14,968 nucleotides of DNA from Propionibacteriaceae bacterium (GTDB taxonomy: Bacteria > Actinomycetota > Actinomycetes > Propionibacteriales > Propionibacteriaceae), in the NCBI GenBank assembly GCA_025923975.1, contig JAICEV010000033.1:1-14968 (forward strand), in the 5' to 3' direction. Under the pieces are notes generated by a model that worked only from the letters and a program-made list of their open reading frames with translations, was not told the origin of the DNA and did no database searches. Shown piece by piece: positions 7,184 through 14,413 of the stretch. Every line of letters begins with the position of its first letter. The stretch's first letter is position 1. Both the position numbers and the translations under genes were made by a program.

Positions 7184-7840
7184 GTGACGTTTGCCAGGTC
7201 TGAGCGGGCTGAGTTGTGCGACCTGCTCGACAAGGTTGGGCCGGACGCGCCCACTTTGTGCGAGGGCTGGGAGACGCACGATCTCGCCGCCCACCTTTGG
7301 GTCCGTGAGACTGATCCGATCGGGGCCAGCGGCATCGTCGCAAAACCGCTGTCCAGCTTGTACGAGCGCCGAATAGCCGAAATCAAGCAGCGATGGGAAT
7401 TTTCGGAACTGGTCGATCGGGTCCGCCGGGGTCCGGCACGATTCTCGATCTTCGCGATTCCGGGCGTCGACGAGGGGGCCAACACCACCGAGTTTTTCAT
7501 CCACCACGAAGACGTACGGCGGGCCGGAGACTCGCCGCAGACTTCGCGGCAGCTCGGCGATGACGTCGAGGAGTGGATGTGGCGCCGACTCAAGCTGCTT
7601 GGTCGAGCTTGGTTTCGCCGGGTCCAGGTTGGCGTCGTCCTCGAGCGGCTGGGCTCGGCAGCTGCCGATGGTGCACCGGAGACGATCCGGGCTGTAAGTG
7701 GTGCCTCGACCGTCACGCTGGTCGGCACCCCGAGCGAGCTGATGTTGTACGCCCACGGCAGAACAAGTGTGGCCGAGATCAAGCTGGTCGGCGAGCCAGA
7801 AGCGATCGAGATCTTGAACTCCGCGGACCTGCGGACGTGA
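7184..7840 (+). CDS. TIGR03085-type metal-binding protein (maleylpyruvate isomerase N-terminal/DinB-like fold)
   Basis: 218 residues from a GTG at 7184. The N-terminus with ERAELCDLLDKVGPDAPTLC, EGWETHDLAAHLWVRE (about 27-42) and the central EFFIHHEDVRRAG (about 103-115) are the signatures of the TIGR03085 family, which shares the four-helix mycothiol-dependent maleylpyruvate isomerase N-terminal/DinB-like fold; the histidines HDLAAH and HHED are the probable metal ligands. The substrate is unknown and no member that I can name has a proven reaction. The start has no Shine-Dalgarno but a well-placed -10, so the transcript may be leaderless. Its TGA overlaps a GTG of the following lipoprotein gene, so the two may be cotranscribed. 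The family is actinobacterial, supporting the host assignment. Confidence 0.88.
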   Translation: MTFARSERAELCDLLDKVGPDAPTLCEGWETHDLAAHLWVRETDPIGASGIVAKPLSSLYERRIAEIKQRWEFSELVDRVRRGPARFSIFAIPGVDEGANTTEFFIHHEDVRRAGDSPQTSRQLGDDVEEWMWRRLKLLGRAWFRRVQVGVVLERLGSAAADGAPETIRAVSGASTVTLVGTPSELMLYAHGRTSVAEIKLVGEPEAIEILNSADLRT

Positions 7841-7869
7841 AAATTTGGGAAGCTGGCGAGACTGTGGAC

Positions 7870-9042
7870 GTGAACTCAAGACCGATGCCGGCGAGGCATC
7901 GGTTACGCCGCTCGCAGTTGACCGCTGCCTGCGGTGTGCTGCTCTTGATCAGCGGCTGCACTAACTCGGCCAACGAGCCCAGTCCCGAGACCCGTACGGC
8001 TGGAGCAACGCCCGCGAGCCCATCGCCCCTGTCCAACCCAGAATCCCGGAGTCCAAGCCCCAGCCCAACTCCCAGCGCTGTCCGGCCGCCCGGCAAGCCG
8101 CGTGCCCGGGAGGTCGCTTCCGATCTTGAGGCACCGTGGGGTCTGGTGCCCCTCAAGGACGGCAGTTTTCTCATCAGCGAACGTGACACCAGGAAGATCA
8201 TCCGCGTGCGCGGCGGTTCGACCTCAGAGGTCAGGACCATCGATGAAGCGGACCCGGCCGGTGAAGGCGGCCTGCTCGGCCTCGCCATTACTGAGAATGA
8301 AAGGACTGTCTTCGCCTACTACACCGCCGCTAACGACAATCGAATCGTCTCGATGAGCTGGAACGGCCGCGACCTCGGGGCGCCCAAGGTGATTCTCGAT
8401 GACATACCCAAGGGTTTCGTCCACAACGGCGGCCGCATGGTGGTCGGGCCCGACGGTTATCTATACGTCGGTACCGGCGAAAGCGGAAGCGGACGGTTGT
8501 CACAGGACAAGGACTCGCTCGGCGGCAAAATACTCAAACTCAGAACCGATGGCAGGCCTGCGCCGGGCAACCCGTTCGACAACGAGGTCTTCAGCTACGG
8601 CCATCGCAACGTCCAAGGGCTCGCCTTCGACGATGATGGCCGGCTGTGGGCCAGCGAGTTCGGGCAGCAGACTTGGGACGAGCTGAACCTCATCAGAGAG
8701 GGAGCAAACTACGGCTGGCCCGAGGTCGAAGGCTCCGGCAGCGCACGCGGAATGACCAATCCGAAGGTCGTCTGGCGCACACGTGAGGCCTCACCATCGG
8801 GCTTGGCGTACTGGCAGGGCGATCTGTGGATGGCCGGGTTGCGTGGCGAACGGCTCTGGCAGATTCCGCTCGATGGCACCGACACCGACGACCCGATCGC
8901 GCACTTCAGGGGTGACTACGGGCGGCTGCGGACTGTGGAGGTTGCCATCGACGGAAACAGCCTGCTGCTGAGCAACTCCAACACCGACGGCAGGGGCGAT
9001 CCTTCGGGCGATGACGACCGCTTGTTCAGCATCACCCGATAG
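7870..9042 (+). CDS. PQQ-type glucose/sorbosone dehydrogenase-family lipoprotein
   Basis: Secreted, lipid-anchored six-bladed beta-propeller of the GSDH/YliI (aldose sugar dehydrogenase) family, expected to oxidise sugars with PQQ outside the membrane; the sugar is not known. From the GTG at 7870 it has 390 residues: basic n-region, hydrophobic core, lipobox LISGC (C30), then a Ser/Pro/Thr-rich linker to about residue 75. Family motifs follow: LEAPWGL, EGGLLGLAI, FVHNGGRMVVGPDGYLYVGT (H185, the general-base position), SLGGKILKL, GHRNVQGLAF (R246), EFGQQTWDELNLI and GANYGWP. The start is uncertain: a GTG at 7837 overlaps the upstream stop (GTGA) and an ATG at 7885 gives the tightest signal peptide. 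No PQQ synthesis genes are in the window, so cofactor supply is unresolved. Confidence 0.9.
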   Translation: MNSRPMPARHRLRRSQLTAACGVLLLISGCTNSANEPSPETRTAGATPASPSPLSNPESRSPSPSPTPSAVRPPGKPRAREVASDLEAPWGLVPLKDGSFLISERDTRKIIRVRGGSTSEVRTIDEADPAGEGGLLGLAITENERTVFAYYTAANDNRIVSMSWNGRDLGAPKVILDDIPKGFVHNGGRMVVGPDGYLYVGTGESGSGRLSQDKDSLGGKILKLRTDGRPAPGNPFDNEVFSYGHRNVQGLAFDDDGRLWASEFGQQTWDELNLIREGANYGWPEVEGSGSARGMTNPKVVWRTREASPSGLAYWQGDLWMAGLRGERLWQIPLDGTDTDDPIAHFRGDYGRLRTVEVAIDGNSLLLSNSNTDGRGDPSGDDDRLFSITR

Positions 9043-9055
9043 GGACGAGGTGCAG

Positions 9056-9283
9056 ATGAGGTCCCCGGCGGCGCGCACGTTCGCCTTGATGATCGGTGGC
9101 CTGGCCGTTCTCGTCGGTGGAGTCTGGATTGGTCAAGGCGCCGGCTTTATCAAGGGCAGCTTTATGACAGGCAGCCCGACGTGGCTGGCCATCGGCCTGC
9201 TCTGTCTGGTCGGCGGACTGTTCTTGATCTTTTTGACCCTGAGACGAGGCCCAGGCGGGGGCGGCGCGGACAGCGGTCGATAG
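9056..9283 (+). CDS. Small two-helix membrane protein with GSFMTG motif
   Basis: 75 residues from an ATG at 9056 with GAGG (9047-9050) five bases upstream, starting 13 bp after the dehydrogenase stop; a longer reading would enter that gene. Helices at about 8-25 and 38-58 flank IGQGAGFIKGSFMTGSPTW, a loop that resembles small bacterial membrane proteins with a conserved GQGxGxIxGSFMTG. The tail is Arg/Gly-rich (RRGPGGGGADSGR) and probably cytoplasmic. Function is unknown. It is probably cotranscribed with the dehydrogenase. Its stop faces the VOC gene stop with only 13 bp between. Confidence 0.78.
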   Translation: MRSPAARTFALMIGGLAVLVGGVWIGQGAGFIKGSFMTGSPTWLAIGLLCLVGGLFLIFLTLRRGPGGGGADSGR

Positions 9284-9296
9284 CGCCTGCACGACC

Positions 9297-9713
9297 TCAG
9301 CCGGTCCAGCCCTCACTGATGTCACCGGAGCCCCCAAGGGCCTGCGCATAGTCAGGCAGCTGCTGCACTGCCCAGCGGTTCCCGTCGGGGTCGGCGAAGA
9401 AGACGAAGGAGCCCCACGGCTGCACATCGACTTCGCTCACCTCCACTCCTCGTTCGGCGAGCTCGGTCCGGGCTTGGTGAATGTCACTCACAACGACCTG
9501 AAGGTTGTCCAGCGCACCGGGCGTAAGCTCCGTCAGCCCTTTGCCGATTGCGATAGAGCACGCGGAACCTGGCGGGGTCAGCTGCACAAAGCGAACGTCG
9601 TCGCTGACGGTGTGGTCGTGGTCGACGACGAAGCCGGCCTGGTCGACGTAGAAGGCCTTGGCGCGGTCGACATCGCTGACAGGCACACCGATAAGTTCGA
9701 GTTTGAAATCCAT
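9297..9713 (-). CDS. VOC-fold (glyoxalase/bleomycin-resistance-like) protein
   Basis: 138 residues from an ATG at 9713; the longer reading to 9902 would enter the chaA region and is rejected. Two beta-alpha-beta-beta-beta modules are visible: IGVPVSDVDRAKAFYVDQAG (8-27) with VQLTPPGSACSIAIG, and LQVVVSDIHQARTELAERGV (71-90) with FFADPDGNRWAVQQ (105-118). This pattern is typical of the many actinobacterial VOC proteins near PF00903. The usual first-module metal histidine is not obvious, so catalysis, resistance or simple ligand binding cannot be separated. The start lacks a Shine-Dalgarno; TACGGT ends six bases before it, fitting a leaderless message. It diverges from chaA. Confidence 0.85.
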   Translation of the reverse strand: MDFKLELIGVPVSDVDRAKAFYVDQAGFVVDHDHTVSDDVRFVQLTPPGSACSIAIGKGLTELTPGALDNLQVVVSDIHQARTELAERGVEVSEVDVQPWGSFVFFADPDGNRWAVQQLPDYAQALGGSGDISEGWTG

Positions 9714-9719
9714 GCTTAG

Positions 9720-9725
9720 ACCGTA
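9720..9725 (-). promoter_or_regulatory. Candidate -10 element of the VOC gene
   Basis: TACGGT on the minus strand (TANNNT), six bases before the ATG at 9713, which has no Shine-Dalgarno; consistent with a leaderless transcript. No clear -35 hexamer. Confidence 0.35.
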
Positions 9726-9751
9726 TCGACAGGCTCTGACAGAACGTCGCT

Positions 9752-9781
9752 GCGTTGATCCACTTGGGCGCGCATTGATCC
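9752..9781 (+). repeat. Direct repeat in the VOC/chaA divergent region
   Basis: GCGTTGATCC (9752-9761) and GCATTGATCC (9772-9781) match in nine of ten bases and are spaced by 20 bp, about two helical turns. Such phasing is common in regulator half-sites upstream of a gene; the start of chaA is about 46 bp away. Regulatory meaning is inferred. Confidence 0.35.
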
Positions 9782-9826
9782 GTGCAGTTGCCGGATCTGA
9801 ACGAGCTGCTATGGAAGCCTGGCCCC

Positions 9827-10927
9827 ATGACGGCCGGTCCTGTTGCCAAGGTCTTCTCCTGGACGGTGATTGTCCCGGTGCTGGCGATTGTCCTGCTAGC
9901 ACTTACCTGGGGTCGCGAAATCGGGGTTCTCGTCCAGGTTCTCGTGGCGTTCGCGCTGGCAGGCGCAGTCTTGAGCGCCGTGAATCACGCCGAGGTCGTT
10001 GCCCATCGAGTCGGTGAGCCTTTTGGCTCGCTTGTCCTAGCCGTAGCCGTGACGGTCATAGAAGTCGGACTGATCGTGACACTTATGGCTGGCGGCGGCC
10101 CGGGAACTGCATCGTTGGCCCGTGACACAGTCTTCGCCGCCGTGATGATCACCTGCAATGGAATTGTCGGAATTGCTCTCGTCATTGGAGCCGTGCGCTT
10201 CCACCTGACGATCTTCAATGCAGAGGGAACCGGCGCTGCGCTGGCAACGGTGACCACCTTGGCCACCTTGAGCCTGGTGCTGCCGACCTTCACCCTCGGT
10301 CGTCCGGGCCCGGAGTTCACTCCGCCGCAGCTCGCCTTTGCGGCAATCGCCTCGTTGGCGCTGTACGTCATCTTCGTGATCACCCAGACGGTTCGGCACC
10401 GAGACTTCTTCCTCCCGCTGACCTCCGCCGGGGAGGTTGTGGAGGCCGAGGATCACGCCGCTCCGCCAAGCAACAGATGGGCGTTGGCAAGCCTGGGCCT
10501 ACTGCTGATCGCGCTGGTCGCCGTCGTTGGACTCGCCAAAGTCGAGACGCCCGCAATCCAAGCAGGTGTAGCCGCGGTCGGGTTCCCTCCCTCCTTTGTC
10601 GGCGTAGTGATTGCGCTGCTGGTATTGCTGCCCGAAACACTGGCCGCTGCGCGGGCCGCCCGTCGGGACCGCATCCAGACGAGTCTCAATCTCGCATTTG
10701 GCTCGGCCATGGCCAGCATCGGACTGACCATTCCCGCTATCGCAGTCGCCTCGATCTGGCTTGAGGGGCCGCTGGTGCTTGGACTTGATGCCACCCAGAT
10801 GGTGCTGCTCTTGGTAACGGTCGTTGTAGCCATCCTTACGGTGGTTCCAGGACGAGCAACGCGACTCCAGGGCGCAGTGCACCTAGTGCTGCTCGCGGCC
10901 TTTCTGTTTCTCGCCGTCAACCCCTAG
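9827..10927 (+). CDS. chaA: Ca2+:H+ (or Na+/K+:H+) antiporter, ChaA type of the CaCA family
   Basis: Inner-membrane cation/proton exchanger. From the ATG at 9827 it has 366 residues; a GTG at 9782 would add 15 polar residues without gaining homology. GGAAG lies nine bases upstream. About ten to eleven hydrophobic helices are visible. The two alpha repeats carry GEPFGSLVLAVAVTVIEV (63-80, E79) and LLPETLAAARAARRDRIQ (267-284, E270), the latter followed by NLAFGSAMASIGLTIP; these acidic residues are the ion-binding positions. A polar loop with EVVEAEDHAAPPS (203-215) separates the halves. In mycobacteria, as I recall, chaA lies beside hisI and trpE, so its presence a few genes from hisI fits an old neighbourhood. 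Ion specificity cannot be read from sequence. Confidence 0.92.
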   Translation: MTAGPVAKVFSWTVIVPVLAIVLLALTWGREIGVLVQVLVAFALAGAVLSAVNHAEVVAHRVGEPFGSLVLAVAVTVIEVGLIVTLMAGGGPGTASLARDTVFAAVMITCNGIVGIALVIGAVRFHLTIFNAEGTGAALATVTTLATLSLVLPTFTLGRPGPEFTPPQLAFAAIASLALYVIFVITQTVRHRDFFLPLTSAGEVVEAEDHAAPPSNRWALASLGLLLIALVAVVGLAKVETPAIQAGVAAVGFPPSFVGVVIALLVLLPETLAAARAARRDRIQTSLNLAFGSAMASIGLTIPAIAVASIWLEGPLVLGLDATQMVLLLVTVVVAILTVVPGRATRLQGAVHLVLLAAFLFLAVNP

Positions 10928-10946
10928 CGTCGGAAAACTCCGCACC

Positions 10947-10962
10947 AGTCGGAAATTCGACT
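10947..10962 (+). other. Hairpin 1 of the repeat array
   Basis: AGTCG-GAAATT-CGACT, five pairs, closing pair A-T. A further G.U pair at 10952/10957 would leave an AAAU tetraloop if transcribed from the plus strand. Confidence 0.6.
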
Positions 10963-10998
10963 ACCGAACGCGGGCGCTGAGCTCGAAAACTCCGCACC

Positions 10999-11014
10999 GG
11001 TCGGAAATTCGACC
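10999..11014 (+). other. Hairpin 2 of the repeat array
   Basis: GGTCG-GAAATT-CGACC, five pairs. The outer pair is G-C where hairpin 1 has A-T: both arms changed together. Confidence 0.6.
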
Positions 11015-11050
11015 ACGGAACGCGGGCGCTTAGCCCAAGAACCCGTTACT

Positions 11051-11066
11051 GGTCGGAAATTTGACC
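11051..11066 (+). other. Hairpin 3 of the repeat array
   Basis: GGTCG-GAAATT-TGACC; the innermost pair becomes G.U in plus-strand RNA but A.C in minus-strand RNA, so the structure is kept better in a chaA-side transcript. It ends five bases before the gatB stop. Confidence 0.5.
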
Positions 11067-11070
11067 GCTG

Positions 11071-12558
11071 TCAGCCGATCTTTTCCAAGATCAACTCACG
11101 GACTCGGGCGGCGTCAGCCTGCCCGCGCATCTGCTTCATCACCGATCCGATCAGCGCACCTGCGGCCTGCACCTTGCCGCTCTTGATCTTGTCGACGATG
11201 TCGGGGTTGGCGTTGATCGCCTCGTTTACGGCCGCAGCCAGCGCGCCTTCGTCAGAGACGATCGCCAGCTGGCGGCCAGCCACCACCCCGGCGGGAGAGC
11301 CTTCGCCGGCGATCACACCTTCGAACACCTGTCGCGCAAGTTTGTCGTTGATGGTGCCTTTCTCGACCAGTGCCTGGATTTCGGCCACTTGCTGCGGGCT
11401 GATCCCGACGTCTTCGAGATCAACTCCAGCCTCGTTCGCGCGTCTCGCGACCTCAGTGAGCCACCATTTCCGGGCCGACTGCGGCGACGCCCCGGCCGTG
11501 ACCGTCGCCTCGATCGCGTTGACCGCGCCAGCACTGATGACATCGCGCATCTCGAGATCGGTGAACCCCCACTCTGCGGTTACTCGCTGGAGCTTGGCCG
11601 CTGGCGGCTCGGGCAAGGTGGCGCGTAGTCCCTCGACCCATTCCCGACTCGGCGCCACCGGCACCAGATCGGGCTCGGGAAAGTACCGGTAATCCTCCGA
11701 GGTTTCCTTGTTCCGGCCGGGTGTCGTGATGCCGGAATCCTCATGCCAGTGCCGCGTCTCCTGCGTGACCCTCCCGCCCTTGGCAAGAATCGCAGCTTGC
11801 CGGGTGATCTCGTACCGGACCGCACGCTCGACGCTGCGCAGTGAGTTCACGTTCTTGGTCTCAGTGCGGATGCCGAGGGGGGTCGTACCGACCGGCCGCA
11901 ACGAAACGTTGGCGTCGCAACGCAGCGAACCTTGCTCCATCCGCACATCGGAGACGCCGAGCGCACGCAGCAAGTCGCGCAGCATGGTCACGTACGCCCG
12001 CGCTACCTCCGGCGCCTTCGCGCCGGTCCCCTCGACCGGCTTCGTCACAATCTCGATCAGCGGTACGCCGGACCTGTTGTAATCCAGCAGAGAATAGGCC
12101 GCACCATGGATACGGCCCGTTGCGCCGCCCACGTGCAAGGACTTCCCGGTGTCCTCCTCCATGTGCGCACGTTCAATCCCGATCCGGAAGATCTCGCCGT
12201 CAAGGACTACCTCAGTCCACCCGTCGTAGGCGATTGGTTCGTCGTACTGGGAGATCTGGTAGTTCTTCGGCATGTCCGGATAGAAGTAGTTCTTCCGAGA
12301 AAACCGGCACCATTCGGCAATAGTGCAGTTCAGCGCCAGCCCGATCCGAATGGCCGACTCAACCGCCTTCGCGTTCACGACTGGCAGCGAGCCCGGCAGA
12401 CCCAAGCACACCGGGCAGACTTGAGTGTTCGGCTCAGCACCGAATGCGGTCGAACATCCGCAGAACATCTTGGAGATCGTGTTGAGTTCAACGTGTACCT
12501 CGAGGCCCAGCACTGGGTCGTACGCGGCTACTGCTTCCTCATATGGCAGGACCGTCAT
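11071..12558 (-). CDS. gatB: Asp-tRNA(Asn)/Glu-tRNA(Gln) amidotransferase subunit B
   Basis: Kinase/amidotransferase subunit of GatCAB: activates the misacylated tRNA side chain with ATP and receives ammonia from GatA. 495 residues from an ATG at 12558 overlapping the gatA stop (ATGA). The cradle domain has VLGLEVHVELNT, then a four-cysteine zinc site MFCGCS and VCPVCLG (C33, C35, C48, C51), KNYFYPDMPKNYQISQYD, IERAHMEEDTGKS, YNRSGVPLIEIVT, MEQGSLRCDANVS, ETKNVNS and DYRYFPEPDL. The last 150 residues form the helical and YqeY-like tRNA-binding tail ending in ELILEKIG. All elements of a working enzyme are visible. Its stop lies next to the third hairpin of the repeat array. Confidence 0.97.
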   Translation of the reverse strand: MTVLPYEEAVAAYDPVLGLEVHVELNTISKMFCGCSTAFGAEPNTQVCPVCLGLPGSLPVVNAKAVESAIRIGLALNCTIAEWCRFSRKNYFYPDMPKNYQISQYDEPIAYDGWTEVVLDGEIFRIGIERAHMEEDTGKSLHVGGATGRIHGAAYSLLDYNRSGVPLIEIVTKPVEGTGAKAPEVARAYVTMLRDLLRALGVSDVRMEQGSLRCDANVSLRPVGTTPLGIRTETKNVNSLRSVERAVRYEITRQAAILAKGGRVTQETRHWHEDSGITTPGRNKETSEDYRYFPEPDLVPVAPSREWVEGLRATLPEPPAAKLQRVTAEWGFTDLEMRDVISAGAVNAIEATVTAGASPQSARKWWLTEVARRANEAGVDLEDVGISPQQVAEIQALVEKGTINDKLARQVFEGVIAGEGSPAGVVAGRQLAIVSDEGALAAAVNEAINANPDIVDKIKSGKVQAAGALIGSVMKQMRGQADAARVRELILEKIG

Positions 12559-14081
12559 CGCGCGGCCTCCGGCTCCGGAAGGCGATCGAGCAGCGGCCCG
12601 CCCCAGGCCGGTTCCAGCGCTGCTTCCAGCGCTGCACCAACGCGGTACAGCCGGTCGTCGGCGAGCGGTGGCGCCATCACTTGTAGACCTACCGGTAACC
12701 CGTCCTCGGGGGCAAGCCCAATAGGGAAGGACGCGCTGGCATTGCCCGCGAGATTGGATGGAATCGTGCAGAGGTCGTTCATGTACATGGCCAGCGGGTC
12801 GTCCACCTTCTCTCCGATCTTGAAGGCTGTGATCGGCGTTGACGGCGAGACCAAAACATCAACCTGTGAAAACGCCTTATCGAAATCGCGCGAGATCAAG
12901 GTCCGGACCTTCTGCGCCTGCCCGTAGTAGGCCTCGTAGTAGCCGCTGGACAACGCGTAGGTGCCGATGATGATCCGTCGCTTGACTTCGGCGCCGAAGC
13001 CCGCCTCGCGGGTCGCCGCCATCACTTGCTCGGCGCTGGCGACGCCGTCGTCGCCAACCCGCAGTCCAAATCGCATGGCGTCGAACTTTGCGAGGTTGGA
13101 TGAGCACTCGGCAGGCAAGATCAAGTAGTACGCCGGCAGGGCGTAGACGAAATGCGGACAGGAGACCTCGATGATCTCTGCGCCGAGCGATGACAGCAGT
13201 TCAACTGCCTCACCGAAGCGTTGCTCTACGCCAGGTGCATAGCCTTCCCCGCCGAGTTCGCTGACCACGCCGACTTTCATTCCCCTGATGTCAGCGGACC
13301 GCGCTGCGGTCACCACGTCAGGCACCGGCTGATCGACTGAGGTGGAATCGCACGGGTCGTGACCGGCAATGACTTGATGCAGCAGCGCCGCATCAAGGAC
13401 TGTACGGGCGCACGGGCCAGGCTGGTCCAGACTCGAGGCGAGGGCCACCAGGCCATACCGCGAGCTGCCTCCGTAGGTTGGTTTTACTCCCACCGTGCCG
13501 GTAACCGCAGCTGGCTGTCGAATCGAGCCACCAGTGTCCGTACCGATCGCCAGCGGGGCTTCGAAGGCGGCCACCGCCGCTGCCGATCCACCACCGGAGC
13601 CACCAGGGATCCGGTCCAGGTCCCATGGGTTGCGGGTCGGCCCGTACGCGGAGTTCTCAGTGGAGGAACCCATGGCAAACTCGTCGAGGTTGGTCTTGCC
13701 CAAGATCACAATGTCGTGATCAAGAAGTCGTCGGGTCACGGTTGCGTCGTACGGCGGCAGCCAACCTTCCAAGATCTTCGATCCGCAGGTGGTCGGCGCG
13801 CCGGTGTAGGTAAGGATGTCTTTGAGTGCGAGCGGTACTCCGGCTAGCGGCCCCACCGACTCTCTTGCTGCGATCTTGGCATCGACGCGCGTCGCTGACC
13901 TCAGGGCGCGCTCGCCATCCACATAAAGGAATGCGTGAATCGTTCCGTCGACGTCAGCGATCCGATCAAGATGCGCCTGCGTAACCTCGACGGCGCTCAG
14001 CTCGCCTGATTTGATCTTGCTTGCAAGATCAACAGCAGTCAACCGGATGATCTCTGCAGTTGCAGCCTCCGGCGGGCTCAT
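12555..14081 (-). CDS. gatA: Asp-tRNA(Asn)/Glu-tRNA(Gln) amidotransferase subunit A (glutaminase)
   Basis: Amidase-signature subunit that hydrolyses glutamine and channels ammonia to GatB. 508 residues, starting at an ATG overlapping the gatC stop (ATGA). The Ser-cisSer-Lys triad is complete: K87 in GVPLALKD, S162 in PGGSGGGSAAAV and the nucleophile S186 in GTDTGGSIRQPA. The second serine of the common GGSSGG is Gly, as I recall for actinobacterial GatA in general. Further family blocks are GKTNLDEFAMGSSTENSAYG, LDQPGPCARTVLDAALL and DVLVSPSTPITAFKIG. There are no breaks. With GatB and GatC it supplies Gln-tRNA, and possibly Asn-tRNA, in organisms lacking GlnRS. Confidence 0.97.
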   Translation of the reverse strand: MSPPEAATAEIIRLTAVDLASKIKSGELSAVEVTQAHLDRIADVDGTIHAFLYVDGERALRSATRVDAKIAARESVGPLAGVPLALKDILTYTGAPTTCGSKILEGWLPPYDATVTRRLLDHDIVILGKTNLDEFAMGSSTENSAYGPTRNPWDLDRIPGGSGGGSAAAVAAFEAPLAIGTDTGGSIRQPAAVTGTVGVKPTYGGSSRYGLVALASSLDQPGPCARTVLDAALLHQVIAGHDPCDSTSVDQPVPDVVTAARSADIRGMKVGVVSELGGEGYAPGVEQRFGEAVELLSSLGAEIIEVSCPHFVYALPAYYLILPAECSSNLAKFDAMRFGLRVGDDGVASAEQVMAATREAGFGAEVKRRIIIGTYALSSGYYEAYYGQAQKVRTLISRDFDKAFSQVDVLVSPSTPITAFKIGEKVDDPLAMYMNDLCTIPSNLAGNASASFPIGLAPEDGLPVGLQVMAPPLADDRLYRVGAALEAALEPAWGGPLLDRLPEPEAAR

Positions 14082-14374
14082 GCCTCCTCCCCCAAGATCC
14101 GCGGCACCCGGAATCGCATCTGCTCCGCGGCCGGTGCGCCGGCTAGTACCAGTTCTCGCGGCAGCGATGGGCGGAGCTCGTCATCTCGAAAGACGTTTGT
14201 CAAGGGCAACGCATGCGAGGTGGGCGGGATGTCTTGTGCTGCGACCTCTGATACTCGCGCAACCGATTCCAAGATCACATCCAGCTGCGGCGCCAATATC
14301 TCCAACTCGGCCTCGCTCAGCTCAATCCGCGCCAATCTGGCCAGGTTCGCGACGTCTTCGGTGGTGAGTGCCAC
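14078..14374 (-). CDS. gatC: Asp-tRNA(Asn)/Glu-tRNA(Gln) amidotransferase subunit C
   Basis: Small belt-like subunit that holds GatA and GatB together. 98 residues, usual for the family, from a GTG at 14374 with a good Shine-Dalgarno AGAGGAGA (14382-14389), core eight bases upstream. The N-terminal helix pair TTEDVANLARLARIELSEAE and the proline-containing middle (DIPPTSHALPLTN), then FRDDELRPSLPRELVLAGAP and FRVPRILGEE are the recognisable blocks. It is the first gene of the gatCAB operon, so its promoter should lie to the right; TAGGAT at 14408-14413 (minus) is a candidate -10. Confidence 0.95.
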   Translation of the reverse strand: MALTTEDVANLARLARIELSEAELEILAPQLDVILESVARVSEVAAQDIPPTSHALPLTNVFRDDELRPSLPRELVLAGAPAAEQMRFRVPRILGEEA

Positions 14375-14407
14375 CTCTCGATCTCCTCTGTCGTTGGGGT
14401 CCGGCCA

Positions 14408-14413
14408 ATCCTA
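14408..14413 (-). promoter_or_regulatory. Candidate -10 element of gatCAB
   Basis: TAGGAT on the minus strand fits TANNNT; a start site some seven bases on would give a leader of about 26 bases containing the gatC Shine-Dalgarno. No recognisable -35 hexamer. Confidence 0.35.

Larger units (their letters stand above)
10931..11069. repeat. 52-bp tandem repeat array with one hairpin per unit
   Basis: Units begin at 10934, 10986 and 11038, exactly 52 bp apart. Units 1 and 2 are nearly identical over their length, including AAAACTCCGCACC, TCGGAAATTCGAC and GAACGCGGGCGCT (10966-10978 and 11018-11030); unit 3 is diverged and ends where gatB begins. Each unit has a 5-bp stem around GAAATT. The array fills the 143 bp between the chaA stop and the gatB stop. 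No T-tract follows the stems, so an ordinary intrinsic terminator is not shown; a bidirectional terminator or mRNA 3'-end stabiliser is possible. Confidence 0.85.

Noticed and set aside
7142..7879. 245-codon minus-strand ORF opposite the TIGR03085 gene
   Set aside because: The plus-strand reading has clear family motifs (CEGW, DLAAHL, HHEDVRRA); the minus reading has none.
10931..11069. CRISPR array
   Set aside because: The 52-bp units are repeated as a whole, with no alternation of constant repeats and variable spacers, only about 2.7 units, and no cas genes.
11932..12927. 331-codon plus-strand ORF opposite gatB/gatA
   Set aside because: Spans the junction of two well-supported opposite-strand genes; composition is that of an antisense shadow.
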